A stretch of 64,000 nucleotides of DNA from Muribaculaceae bacterium (GTDB lineage: Bacteria; Bacteroidota; Bacteroidia; Bacteroidales; Muribaculaceae): the NCBI GenBank assembly GCA_910573745.1, contig CAJSYI010000010.1, positions 17,138 through 81,137 on the forward strand, written 5' to 3'. The position numbers and the translations under genes were made by a program. Positions 8,086-15,527 of the stretch are shown one piece after another. The notes under the pieces were generated by a model that ran no database searches, was not told where the DNA came from, and saw nothing but the letters and a program-made list of their open reading frames with translations. Positions within the stretch are counted from its first letter, which is position 1. The number at the start of each line of letters is the position of its first letter.

Positions 8086-8692
8086 CGCCTACAAGCAGTT
8101 CTTCCTTGGATGCGCAAAAAAGGTATGCCCCGGCTATGTTGTCCGCGACGACCAGCGCAAGATTCTCAACGACATCGTGCATTGGGCGTTGAAAGACTAT
8201 CACGGCAACCTCGATCCGGACCGGGGGCTATTGCTGTGGGGCGACATAGGCACCGGAAAGTCAACGCTCCTAAGGGTAGTCCGGCAATTCTGCAACGAGG
8301 TACACCCTCCCCGTGACGGTATGCGCTACTGGTTTCGCATGACAAACGTAATCGACATCTGCGCCGAGTTTTCCGACGAATCGCGCGACGGCGGCTATTA
8401 TGCCCTCCAGACCTACATCACAAGCTCCCGCCAGGCTTTCGATGAACTTGGTAGCGAAACAATACCCACCGGACGGTGGGGCAACTTTGAGAATGTGATG
8501 CAATATGTCCTCCAGCGGCGTTATGACCTGCGCGACAATCAGTTCACACACGCCACTACCAATCTTTCCCTGCAACAGCTTTCGCAAGTCTATTCACCCA
8601 GAATCTATGACCGCTGCAAGGAAATGTTCAATTTCGTGGAGATTCGCGGCAATACTTTCCGAAAAACCTACACTCCGGGGGGCGATGGCTAA
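7985..8692 (+). CDS. DnaC-like AAA+ ATPase (helicase loader)
   Basis: A 235-residue ATPase with Walker A GDIGTGKST at 86-94, Walker B AFDELG at 151-156 and a sensor-like FTHATTNLS near residue 187. This matches the DnaC/IstB-type loader group. It overlaps the upstream initiator-like gene by about 100 bases; a later in-frame ATG near 8030 would reduce the overlap. It ends with an overlap into the AlpA-like gene. The three genes probably form the element's replication unit. Confidence 0.75.
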   Translation: MKYPKRINPQEAISQMRDAAEGRLHPIADLTKIDAYKQFFLGCAKKVCPGYVVRDDQRKILNDIVHWALKDYHGNLDPDRGLLLWGDIGTGKSTLLRVVRQFCNEVHPPRDGMRYWFRMTNVIDICAEFSDESRDGGYYALQTYITSSRQAFDELGSETIPTGRWGNFENVMQYVLQRRYDLRDNQFTHATTNLSLQQLSQVYSPRIYDRCKEMFNFVEIRGNTFRKTYTPGGDG

Positions 8693-8915
8693 ACGAAGAT
8701 ACGAAAAAAAGGTCAATATCTCTATGATTGACCGTAACAGACTATATACCATTTCAGAGGTGGCCCGGATAATCGGAATCAGTCGGTCGTATTTCTACTA
8801 TTGTTTCGACCATGACGAGCGGTTTCCCAAACCAACGTTCATCAACGGAATCACACGCCTGACAGGTAGCGACCTGATAGAGATTATAGCCCTGCGGCGG
8901 CGCAAGGGGCTATAA
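8685..8915 (+). CDS. AlpA/excisionase-like small HTH protein
   Basis: A 76-residue protein with RLYTISEVARIIGISRSYFYYCFDHDERFPKPTFINGITRLTGSDLIEI, a typical AlpA/HTH_17 domain that binds DNA near integrase or replication genes. The ATG at 8685 overlaps the end of the ATPase gene by 8 bases; a longer open frame upstream is a shadow of the ATPase. It converges with the next, minus-strand gene, leaving only 7 bases between stops. Confidence 0.7.
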   Translation: MAKRRYEKKVNISMIDRNRLYTISEVARIIGISRSYFYYCFDHDERFPKPTFINGITRLTGSDLIEIIALRRRKGL

Positions 8916-8922
8916 TTCCGGT

Positions 8923-9312
8923 TCAGTTCCAGATATGCCACGGCGGGGTGCGGCGTTCCGGGGAGGCTATGGTCTCTGACAGCTCAACGGCGAGAAGCCA
9001 TGCCTCGGTTCGCATATCGTCCATTTCCGCCAAAGCTCTCGCTTCAAGGTTATCCCCGGCACCCGACAGCTCGCACCACTGCCGGGCAAAGGTAGAGGGT
9101 TGGAAAGCGTCTATGAACGAGAGTATCTCATCAAGGAGTGTTGCCGGGTTGCCGCCTATCATGTCGGCGCAAAAGCAGAACGGCACGCCGCTCCGAGTCC
9201 TGCGCCGGAAATCGAAAGCGGTACAGTCGACGTCTATCACGCTGACGGTCACGCTCCAGCCGCATTTGGCGGCAATATCTATAATGGTCTGTAACAACAT
9301 ATCTAAAAACAT
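8923..9312 (-). CDS. Uncharacterised ICE accessory protein, paralogue of the 9372-9752 gene
   Basis: A 129-residue acidic protein with no membrane segment. It shares with its upstream neighbour the pattern GWSV-x-FxF-x-F-x-GxPxxLLxEIxxxIDxFxP and a C-terminal acidic helix, so the two look like diverged paralogues. The ATG at 9312 is preferred; an in-frame GTG at 9327 lies inside a strong hairpin. Small acidic proteins of this kind are common in the accessory region of Bacteroidales conjugative elements. The function is unknown. Confidence 0.6.
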   Translation of the reverse strand: MFLDMLLQTIIDIAAKCGWSVTVSVIDVDCTAFDFRRRTRSGVPFCFCADMIGGNPATLLDEILSFIDAFQPSTFARQWCELSGAGDNLEARALAEMDDMRTEAWLLAVELSETIASPERRTPPWHIWN

Positions 9313-9318
9313 GGTTAT

Positions 9319-9349
9319 GTCTGCCACAACCGAAAAGATTGTGGCAGAC
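9319..9349 (-). promoter_or_regulatory. 11-bp stem hairpin just upstream of an accessory gene
   Basis: GTCTGCCACAA at 9319-9329 and TTGTGGCAGAC at 9339-9349 pair perfectly around a 9-base loop, ending 7 bases before the ATG at 9312. No run of T follows on the minus strand, so it looks more like a translational or RNA-processing element than an intrinsic terminator. A second gene in this cluster has an equivalent hairpin. Confidence 0.5.
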
Positions 9350-9371
9350 CGGGTTATATTCCTGAACGGGT

Positions 9372-9752
9372 CTATTCCTCCGTCGGGTCGAAATCGGTTT
9401 CTTCAAGGGCGGCGAGCAGGTCAAGCACCATGCTCTCCGCGTCCTCCATATCAGCCACTATGTCGCGGATATGGTACGGTGCGCCGTTCCTGCCGTGTCC
9501 GTCCTCGCCTATCCAGAGATAAGCTTCCTCGTCGGGGTCGAAGCCCTCGTAATACTCCATCACTGACTTTATGAGGCTGTCGGGGTCGCCGTCTTTCATT
9601 TCTGCGGAGAAGTTGAAATCCTGCCCTGCCTTGGTGGATTGGGAAAACTCGAACTGCCATATCTCGGCCTTGGGATTCTTTGATGTATGGACGCTCCAGC
9701 CTTTGGCTTCGGCACATTCGGTTATGCGGTCTATCGTATCTTGAATATCCAT
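9372..9752 (-). CDS. Uncharacterised acidic ICE accessory protein
   Basis: A 126-residue acidic protein (FDPDEEAYLWIGEDGHGRNGAPYHIRDIVADMEDAESMV). It is related to the downstream gene and resembles small proteins frequent in Bacteroidales conjugative elements. The ATG at 9752 follows a strong hairpin. A longer alternative start at 9812 overlaps the previous stop as ATGA but would translate through the hairpin. The strongly acidic composition could suggest DNA mimicry, but nothing in the sequence proves it. Confidence 0.6.
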   Translation of the reverse strand: MDIQDTIDRITECAEAKGWSVHTSKNPKAEIWQFEFSQSTKAGQDFNFSAEMKDGDPDSLIKSVMEYYEGFDPDEEAYLWIGEDGHGRNGAPYHIRDIVADMEDAESMVLDLLAALEETDFDPTEE

Positions 9753-9768
9753 GTCGGTATAAGGTTGT

Positions 9769-9798
9769 GTCAGCCGTGGCACGGTCGCCACGGCTGAC
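9769..9798 (-). promoter_or_regulatory. 12-bp stem hairpin upstream of an accessory gene
   Basis: GTCAGCCGTGGC at 9769-9780 and GCCACGGCTGAC at 9787-9798 form a perfect stem with a 6-base loop. It lies between the stop of the DUF2958-like gene and the ATG at 9752, in the same position as the hairpin before the 9312 start. Confidence 0.5.
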
Positions 9799-9808
9799 GG
9801 GTTATCTG

Positions 9809-10183
9809 TCATTCATCGGGGCGGTCATGCAGTCGGGAGAGGAAAGACTGCAACCGCTTGTCGGCTATCTCCCCTATGGGTCGGGGCTTGAAATACGGCA
9901 CCTCCGTGACTTGGAGTATTCCGTAGCCATGCTCCCGGCAATCTATCTCAATCCCTGCAAGCTCGTTGAGCGAAACATAGCCGTATTCGTCCTCTGCGAG
10001 TCCCACGACAATGCAGAACATTATCGTGTCATCGCCCTCCTTGCTCCCCTCAAGCACAAACCACCGAGCGTTTCCTATGGCGAATATCGCCACGCATACG
10101 GCGTCCTTGCCCTTTCCGTCCTGGGAGTAGAGGGGGAAGCCCTTGAAGGCTTCCTCCAGTCTTGGTGTCATCAGTCTGTTCAT
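9809..10183 (-). CDS. DUF2958-like protein
   Basis: A 124-residue protein with the DUF2958 layout: PLYSQDGKGKDAVCVAIFAIGNARWFVLEGSKEGDDTIMFCIVVGLAEDEYGYVSLNEL then a final basic/acidic tail. DUF2958 proteins are widespread on plasmids and conjugative elements next to antirestriction and ParB genes, but their activity is not established. It lies 2 bases from the preceding gene in a minus-strand run of six genes. Confidence 0.65.
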   Translation of the reverse strand: MNRLMTPRLEEAFKGFPLYSQDGKGKDAVCVAIFAIGNARWFVLEGSKEGDDTIMFCIVVGLAEDEYGYVSLNELAGIEIDCREHGYGILQVTEVPYFKPRPIGEIADKRLQSFLSRLHDRPDE

Positions 10184-10185
10184 AA

Positions 10186-10359
10186 TCAGTCAAATTCTAT
10201 TTCATCCTCGTATAATTCTATGGTCGCTCCGCTGCTCACCTCTATTATAAGGCGGTAGCCGTTGCGACCTACAACCGTTCCTCTGCGGTAGCCGCGCCAC
10301 GGCTCTTTGAGGTCGCATTGCCGTCCGTATTCTGGAAAGTCGGTATCAGTATCGTACAT
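10186..10359 (-). CDS. Small uncharacterised ICE protein
   Basis: A 57-residue protein (MYDTDTDFPEYGRQ...YRRGTVVGRNGYRLIIEVSSGATIELYEDEIEFD) that looks like a small beta-rich KOW- or SH3-like fold. The ATG at 10359 overlaps the 3' end of the upstream gene by 14 bases. The function is unknown. Confidence 0.5.
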   Translation of the reverse strand: MYDTDTDFPEYGRQCDLKEPWRGYRRGTVVGRNGYRLIIEVSSGATIELYEDEIEFD

Positions 10360-10681
10360 AGTCGGCGGCGTTTTTGAGTTCAGCAAATTCGGGGTCGTAG
10401 ATGAGTTCCTTGTCTATGAGGTGGCTGTAAGCCTCGGCAGCGAGGCGCGAAGCCCACTCGTTGCGGTCGTCATAGTGTCCTTGTCGGTAATTGTAGGCGA
10501 GAGCTTTCATGTAGCCCATGAACACCTTGAATGCCTGCTGTTGCAGGTAGCGGTGCATGGTGGTCATTGCCCTGCCTGTCTTTTCGGGGCTGCTCACTTT
10601 GCCGTTGACAAAGTTTTCAAATTCACGGACAAAAGCCTTGTCGCCCTCGGCGATGTTCATAAAGTCGATGTCGGTATTCAT
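10346..10681 (-). CDS. Uncharacterised helical ICE protein
   Basis: A 111-residue helical protein beginning MNTDIDFMNIAEGDKAFVREFENFVNG. The ATG at 10681 is chosen because an open frame extending to 10849 overlaps the upstream gene and has non-protein-like composition. It is one of the minus-strand accessory genes that follow the gene starting at 11,382. No known domain was recognised. Confidence 0.55.
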   Translation of the reverse strand: MNTDIDFMNIAEGDKAFVREFENFVNGKVSSPEKTGRAMTTMHRYLQQQAFKVFMGYMKALAYNYRQGHYDDRNEWASRLAAEAYSHLIDKELIYDPEFAELKNAADYVRY

Positions 10682-10692
10682 ATTGTTGTGAT

Positions 10693-10887
10693 TTATAGAT
10701 GTGCGCGGTGATAGATTTGGGGATTTTCGGTCACGTTGTAGATGTAGTTTCCGCAACGCACCAACAAGGCGTGTTCGCCGTAGTAGAGCCGTTTCATTCC
10801 GATAATTGAGCCGGAACGGTGGAAATTCGGGTAGCGGTCTATGTTCCACCGCTTGCCCTCTTCGATTGTCATTCTTTTAACTCTCAT
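10693..10887 (-). CDS. Small basic uncharacterised ICE protein
   Basis: A 64-residue basic protein (MRVKRMTIEEGKRWNIDRYPNFHRSGSIIGMKRLYYGEHALLVR...). It sits 12 bases after the upstream gene in the same operon. A second in-frame ATG at 10872 is possible. The family was not recognised. Confidence 0.5.
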   Translation of the reverse strand: MRVKRMTIEEGKRWNIDRYPNFHRSGSIIGMKRLYYGEHALLVRCGNYIYNVTENPQIYHRAHL

Positions 10888-10899
10888 GGGTATGGGGTG

Positions 10900-11382
10900 T
10901 TAGAAATAATAGTCGGCTATTAAGCCTGCATACAGTCTGTCACCCGGATTAAGCAGATTTATAAGGCGCATAAACTCGATGGAGCGTTCAGCCACACCGT
11001 AGCCGGTGCCGTAGTCGGTTATGAAAAGGCAGTTGGTGTCAAGCGGATTGAAGACAGCCATTTGGAGATTATAGACAGGGCCTGTCCACGTCATTGCTTT
11101 GTCAGGGGTTATTGCCTCCGCTTTCTCCTTTATAAGCCCCGCATAGGAGAGTCGCCATTCATCGATGCCTCCATTGTAGGTTAGGGTAAGGTCGTTGTTG
11201 AGTGTGAACATGCCTTTGGGGAGTATTTCAACAAGTTCCTCCATTTGGCTTTTACGTTCTGCCTCCGCTATTTCGTCCGCATAGCCGATGCATACAGATT
11301 CTCCCTCCGAAATGGTTTCGGGATTCATATATTCGTCCGCGTTTATCGGACTTGTGCCTAACTGATAGATTGTGCCGTGCAT
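10900..11382 (-). CDS. Uncharacterised ICE accessory protein, first gene of the minus-strand run
   Basis: A 160-residue soluble protein with no recognised motif. It is the first gene of a six-gene minus-strand operon. Its upstream sequence (TTTGAG...TTTTTTTCCCTT, read on the plus strand) matches the gene-proximal end of the leader elements found before the genes starting at 35,527 and 44,907. The rest of that leader is now found 22 kb away, at 33.8 kb. I infer that IME1 inserted between this gene and its leader, so its normal transcription may be disturbed. Confidence 0.6.
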   Translation of the reverse strand: MHGTIYQLGTSPINADEYMNPETISEGESVCIGYADEIAEAERKSQMEELVEILPKGMFTLNNDLTLTYNGGIDEWRLSYAGLIKEKAEAITPDKAMTWTGPVYNLQMAVFNPLDTNCLFITDYGTGYGVAERSIEFMRLINLLNPGDRLYAGLIADYYF

Positions 11383-11403
11383 TGTCTTAAAATGTTTGAG
11401 TTG

Positions 11404-11418
11404 TTATTTTTTTCCCTT
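11404..11418 (+). repeat. Left attachment repeat of IME1
   Basis: TTATTTTTTTCCCTT, the left copy of the 15-bp direct repeat. The flank on its left (TTTGAG) matches the leader family; the sequence on its right does not, so the element edge is here. Confidence 0.6.
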
Positions 11419-11673
11419 GAAAATAAAACGACAAAGCATAGTATTGGATGTCACCGACTTATGATTGAGATATCAGCGAAAGATAACAAGCAAGTAACAA
11501 AAATGGATTTTATTTGTAGGAAGCAGTCAGGCGGTCAAAAGGGAATGGAAAGGAAAGATAAAGGTATGGTCGTGAATCAATGGATATGGCTGACTGCAAT
11601 CTCTTTCTGACTTTGCAAAGGAAATAAATTTTGATGAATCTGCCAAGCGAAAACAGGCAATTTGTCAAGAGTG
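11419..11673. other. Left-end non-coding region of IME1
   Basis: About 250 bases with no convincing gene. It contains CAAGTAACAAAAAT at 11489-11502, also found as a direct copy at 33667-33680 near the other end of the element, which may be a subterminal integrase-binding site. Confidence 0.4.
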
Positions 11674-12240
11674 TCAATCGGCCTGACTGTCGGGAGTCTC
11701 CCGGAACCGATGGAGCTGACGGCGGGAAATATTCAGATATGAGGCGATTTCGCCAAGCGGCACAAGCTCAAGTATTCGCGGGAACCGCTCTACCAGTTGA
11801 CGGTAGCGTTTTAGGGGCGAGTAATAATAGCCGTCAAGTATTGTTCCGTATGCCTGAGAGAATAACGACTGTACGAATCGTAGGTTTAGTTCCGAATTGC
11901 ATATCAAGTATTCCCTGATAACCTTTGTCGGCACAACCATCACATCGGAATCTTCCAATGCGATGATGGATGTTGGCATGGGGTCTCCGGACATTATTAC
12001 GGAATAGTTGGCCAAAACAGCGTTTCTGAATACGAAGCCTACGGTTTTCAAGTTCCCCTCACTGTCGGTGAGTGCGTGTTTGAATTCACCGCTCTTTATC
12101 CATCCGCAATTTTTCAAATTCTCACCGGAATGCTCGAAGTATTCGCCTCGGCGGTAATGCCGTAGCTCACCCTGATTCTCGCAGATCTCTTTCCAAAATG
12201 CGAAATCGATATCACGCTCAAAGGCGTTGAACTTCTCCAT
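11674..12240 (-). CDS. Crp/Fnr-family transcriptional regulator
   Basis: A 188-residue protein with an N-terminal cyclic-nucleotide-binding-like beta barrel (residues 20-125, RRGEYFEHSGENLKNCGWIKSGEF) and a C-terminal HTH (VPLGEIASYLNISRRQLHRFRE). The HTH resembles the Crp class, and the phosphate-binding cassette of true cAMP receptors is not evident, as is usual in Bacteroidetes members. It is divergent from the immunity-like operon, and a perfect TGTGA-N6-TCACA palindrome lies between them. It probably controls that operon. The TAATTTTG promoter motif is only 4 bases from the ATG, so its own transcript may be nearly leaderless. Confidence 0.85.
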   Translation of the reverse strand: MEKFNAFERDIDFAFWKEICENQGELRHYRRGEYFEHSGENLKNCGWIKSGEFKHALTDSEGNLKTVGFVFRNAVLANYSVIMSGDPMPTSIIALEDSDVMVVPTKVIREYLICNSELNLRFVQSLFSQAYGTILDGYYYSPLKRYRQLVERFPRILELVPLGEIASYLNISRRQLHRFRETPDSQAD

Positions 12241-12244
12241 AATG

Positions 12245-12252
12245 CAAAATTA
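12245..12252 (-). promoter_or_regulatory. -7 promoter element of the Crp/Fnr gene
   Basis: On the minus strand the sequence is TAATTTTG, matching TAnnTTTG, 4 bases before the ATG at 12240. The -33 element is not clear. Confidence 0.4.
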
Positions 12253-12322
12253 CCACTTTTTTAGGAGGTTTTGGTCCTTCCGTGCTTATAAAATCCTCAC
12301 AATATGGCGAAAAACGCATGAG

Positions 12323-12340
12323 GTGTGACAAATGTCACAC
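12323..12340. promoter_or_regulatory. Crp-type operator palindrome
   Basis: GTGTGACA-AA-TGTCACAC is a perfect 8-bp inverted repeat and contains TGTGA-N6-TCACA, the classical Crp-family recognition sequence. Its centre (12331.5) lies about 30-37 bases upstream of the TAACTTTG -7 element at 12361-12368, hence roughly 40 bases upstream of the expected transcript start, the position used for class II activation. It sits between the divergent Crp/Fnr gene and the immunity-like operon. Confidence 0.8.
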
Positions 12341-12360
12341 TTAAAGTCAATTATTCTTGT

Positions 12361-12368
12361 TAACTTTG
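12361..12368 (+). promoter_or_regulatory. Promoter -7 element of the immunity-like operon
   Basis: TAACTTTG matches the Bacteroidetes TAnnTTTG element and points into the operon beginning at 12437. No good -33 TTTG is present at the usual distance, consistent with dependence on an activator bound at the adjacent palindrome. Confidence 0.6.
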
Positions 12369-12436
12369 TGTTGTGAACTACCCTTTAGCGACTTATGGGA
12401 TAGCAAAGAAGAAATGACAGCATAAATCCGGGCACA

Positions 12437-12610
12437 ATGGGAAACGGCCTCGCAAGAATCATCGGAATAGCGCGTCACCGTCTGCCAACCGACGGCGATG
12501 GCGTCACCACGCTTGTGGCTTTCCACGGATGCCCGCTCCGTTGTCGTCATTGCCTCAATCACCGGTCGTTCAGCGATGGAATTTATATCGGGAAAGGAGG
12601 AGAAATATGA
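12437..12610 (+). pseudogene. N-terminal fragment of a radical-SAM activating enzyme
   Basis: A 57-codon frame encodes GLARIIGIARHRLPTDGDGVTTLVAFHGCPLRCRHCLNHRSFSDG, the start of a pyruvate-formate-lyase-activase-like protein. The iron-sulfur motif C-x3-C-x2-C (CPLRCRHC) is intact. The rest of the usual TIM barrel (about 200 residues) is missing; the frame stops with an ATGA overlap into the next gene. It is the first frame after the operon promoter. It is either a remnant left when the array was assembled or a short leader peptide that couples translation. It would not have enzyme activity as a full radical-SAM protein. Confidence 0.7.
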
Positions 12611-13488
12611 AAACCTCTCTCCGATACAAGATTGCGCTTTGGATGGTGTGGGTGCAACTCGCGTTGCTCCCTCTCGCCAGTTATATGAAAAGTTTGGGAG
12701 GGTATCCTGATTTATGGCGTTGGAATCTTCTAAATTGGATAATTATAACAGGATATGCAATCGGGTTGGTTGCATGGCCCATAAGCCGGAAACTTGAAAA
12801 GCCGAAAGTCCTAAGGTTATGGCTGCGTGTTGATTTTATCGTATCATTGTTATTTCTGTTGCCTTTTGCGTCAATCATGTATAATGAGGACTGGATTACT
12901 GTGCGTGCAACTTCAGGAAAATTTGTCTTATATCAACATCATGGTTTTCTGCTTCATTCGGAGGTACTTCGTTTGGGAGAAAAACACGGCATCTTCATTC
13001 GGGCGTTGTCTAAAAACGCTATATATAGCCACTATAAACAAAATATTGATGAGTTTGGTGTCGATACAGTGGCAGGATGTTTCTATGGATACGGACATGG
13101 GGAAATATCAGTAGCATGGGTCTTGCCTCTTGATCGCACAATGCATCACCCCGACACAATGAGATATCAAAAAAATGCTCGTATCATTAATAGATTGATT
13201 GAGACTGTCTATGCGGCTCAGCCTATGGGTAATTACAGCTATTGCAGCTCATTTGTATTCCCTGATCATTTTGCTGGAATCAGATATGAGGACAAAGAAA
13301 TCTTTTACAAAGATTCGGTAATGTATCATATCGACTATGAGCCGGAAGATTCGGTCATCGTATCAAAATGGCAGACAAATTCCGATAACATCCCAATGAT
13401 ATCATTCCCTAAGCATTCCATGTCGTATATGTCGCCCGACGAAGTGCGTAGGTTTATCACCAATTTGGAAAGGAGGGTCGCACGATGA
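12607..13488 (+). CDS. Array gene 1: membrane-anchored protein of unknown family
   Basis: A 293-residue protein with three hydrophobic segments in the first 100 residues (about 8-28, 40-58 and 75-95) followed by a soluble domain. The ATG at 12607 has a strong AAAGGAGG ribosome site 6 bases upstream, which is unusual for Bacteroidetes, and overlaps the previous frame as ATGA. An open frame starting at 12529 is not preferred. The membrane anchor plus unique soluble domain fits an immunity protein against a toxin acting at or across the inner membrane, but no family was recognised. Confidence 0.7.
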   Translation: MKTSLRYKIALWMVWVQLALLPLASYMKSLGGYPDLWRWNLLNWIIITGYAIGLVAWPISRKLEKPKVLRLWLRVDFIVSLLFLLPFASIMYNEDWITVRATSGKFVLYQHHGFLLHSEVLRLGEKHGIFIRALSKNAIYSHYKQNIDEFGVDTVAGCFYGYGHGEISVAWVLPLDRTMHHPDTMRYQKNARIINRLIETVYAAQPMGNYSYCSSFVFPDHFAGIRYEDKEIFYKDSVMYHIDYEPEDSVIVSKWQTNSDNIPMISFPKHSMSYMSPDEVRRFITNLERRVAR

Positions 13489-14795
13489 AGCCGATATGGT
13501 ATAAAATAGGTGTGGCGTGTGTGCTTATTTCCGCTATTGGCAGAATGGCGGATAAACCATTGGCGGTGTTAATCGTCATTGGGATTCTCGTCGTGATCTT
13601 CCTTACTGTCAGACTGTATGACAAAGGTAAAATCAGGATTCCTGAACGGGCTAAAACCATTCTGAAGAAAATCGGTGTCGGCATAGTCTATGCAGTCGGT
13701 ATCATATACCTTGGGGGAATGACCGGATTTGCTATTTATTCCGTAGCAACGGACGGTAATTTGCAGGGTGTCATTGTGCTTGCCCTCGCTACAATCTTTA
13801 TCGGCATATCGTGGTATATGACACGTTGGCGCAGATGGTGGGTAAAATTCATAAAAACCTTTTTGCCAAAAGACCAAGTAAATAATGGCGATTGGAAACT
13901 CCGTGAAAATTATTATTGGACTTTTGATTACGATACAAACGCGCAGTATGATTTGCGCATAAAAGAACGCATTTTTGAAGGCCGGGCGAGAGTGTGGCTT
14001 GACCCTAAAGATGTTGATGCGTCGTTAAAATATATTACCTCCTGTTTTTATGACTGGCTGAAGCAAAAAGGCATAGAGGCGAATTTAGTTGTTGACCATA
14101 TGTCGGGATGTATATACGCTTATGTCGTAGCTGAAACAAAAGTCAAAACAATGACACCATCGAAATTGCAGCAGTTCAGAGATAGTTTTCGTTTGCTCTC
14201 CGGTATGAATTACGAGGGCGACTACTATGGAACATATCATGGCGAACTCGGCATTATATTTTTTGAATCAACATCGAGTGGCGTAATCCGTGCGATCAGA
14301 ACAGAACCACGAGAAGAGCGTTATCTTGACCCGGACAGTGGATTTGGCTCCGATGAGGCTAGCTATTTTATTTCATCATATCCGGTTTGGAATGAAAATG
14401 AATGTGAGCTGATTACTCAAAAGGAGTTTTTCAATCTATGGCATGAGTACGCAGATTATGAAGATAGCGACGAGGCTTTCAGTTTTTTCACGAACGCATC
14501 AGTGATGTATTTCGCTGCCTTGGAAAATGGTGATAAGCAGGAACAGGCAAACAGCCAATGGGATATTGAGAATGCCGCCAAATATTTGATAGCCCATGAT
14601 GAAGTGGATATAATGAAGGAGTTGCTGACGATACGGGAGGACTTTATGTTTTGGGCAGCCAAGCTGTTCCATGATGTCATTCCGGAACTTTGCGAGGACG
14701 CAACCAACAGACTTGTGGAGAATTGCGACAATCCTGTGATCGTCCGCAACTCAAAGCGACTGTTAGCCCAATGGAAGAAAGGAGGTAACGCATGA
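13485..14795 (+). CDS. Array gene 2: membrane protein with large soluble domain
   Basis: A 436-residue protein. Four hydrophobic stretches lie within residues 8-108, followed by a 320-residue soluble region (YYWTFDYDTNAQYDLRIKERIF ... SYFISSYPVWNENECELITQKEF). It overlaps gene 1 as ATGA and carries AAAGGAGG ahead of its start. I do not recognise the domain. Its position at the head of the array and its membrane topology match gene 1, so the two may work as a pair. Confidence 0.7.
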   Translation: MKPIWYKIGVACVLISAIGRMADKPLAVLIVIGILVVIFLTVRLYDKGKIRIPERAKTILKKIGVGIVYAVGIIYLGGMTGFAIYSVATDGNLQGVIVLALATIFIGISWYMTRWRRWWVKFIKTFLPKDQVNNGDWKLRENYYWTFDYDTNAQYDLRIKERIFEGRARVWLDPKDVDASLKYITSCFYDWLKQKGIEANLVVDHMSGCIYAYVVAETKVKTMTPSKLQQFRDSFRLLSGMNYEGDYYGTYHGELGIIFFESTSSGVIRAIRTEPREERYLDPDSGFGSDEASYFISSYPVWNENECELITQKEFFNLWHEYADYEDSDEAFSFFTNASVMYFAALENGDKQEQANSQWDIENAAKYLIAHDEVDIMKELLTIREDFMFWAAKLFHDVIPELCEDATNRLVENCDNPVIVRNSKRLLAQWKKGGNA

Positions 14796-15523
14796 ATAAG
14801 GTATTGGCAGAATACATATCTATATGCTCTCAATTCCGCAAAGACGGCTTGAGCAAACCTGAAAGGAAACAGCGACATGCCATGCTTTCGGAATGGACCA
14901 AAAACATTCATACGGATGAAATCCCGACAATGCTGGAATTATGTGAATTTCGGGATTGTTATGGCGAACTGTGCTATAATAATTATTTCATCAAATCCAT
15001 AATAATTCCTGTGGTAGCCGCTGACTTTGAAAACAACGGAATTGATGGCATCAAGTTTTTGTTCAGTTGTTTCCGTGGTCACGATAGGTTATATAACAAT
15101 GCCAATAGTCCGCTATCCATTTTTTGTGACGCTATTGGTTATAAGTACAATCCCATACAGTTGGCTGATTTAGTTCTTGATGTGGAACCTGAAAATCTTG
15201 ATGTATTGAATTTCAAGTATTATTCTTTGAAATCATATTTGGAATTTTCCCTCCACGAAATACCGTCAGGCATACTCGACGGTATGAATGGAGTTTCGGT
15301 TTCAGCCATTCTGGATATGCTTCACATTGTAGATGAGTTTCAATACTTATCAGAAAGACTTTCGTTGAATGATGACAGTGCATTGATTGCCGATTGTCGC
15401 AAATTCTATTCCGCTTACGAGAACTATCTCAAGAATCTGGATTCATTCAAGAACTTTGCAGATTATCTGAATAAGAACGGTATTGAATACGAGGTTTACA
15501 GCAACACATATTATTACGAATAG
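14792..15523 (+). CDS. Array gene 3: soluble uncharacterised protein
   Basis: A 243-residue protein, acidic, helical, without signal or membrane segments. It overlaps gene 2 as ATGA and has GAAAGGAGG upstream, so it is translated with genes 1 and 2. Single-domain soluble proteins of this size are typical cytosolic immunity proteins, but there is no family match that I can name. Confidence 0.65.
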   Translation: MNKVLAEYISICSQFRKDGLSKPERKQRHAMLSEWTKNIHTDEIPTMLELCEFRDCYGELCYNNYFIKSIIIPVVAADFENNGIDGIKFLFSCFRGHDRLYNNANSPLSIFCDAIGYKYNPIQLADLVLDVEPENLDVLNFKYYSLKSYLEFSLHEIPSGILDGMNGVSVSAILDMLHIVDEFQYLSERLSLNDDSALIADCRKFYSAYENYLKNLDSFKNFADYLNKNGIEYEVYSNTYYYE

Positions 15524-15527
15524 AGGC

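Noticed and set aside
11377..11918. Plus-strand open frames at the left end of IME1
   Set aside because: The first covers the attachment repeat and the second is antisense to the Crp/Fnr gene; neither shows any family pattern.
12347..12562. Minus-strand 71-codon frame over the operon promoter
   Set aside because: It is antisense to the radical-SAM fragment and covers the promoter; its composition is not protein-like.
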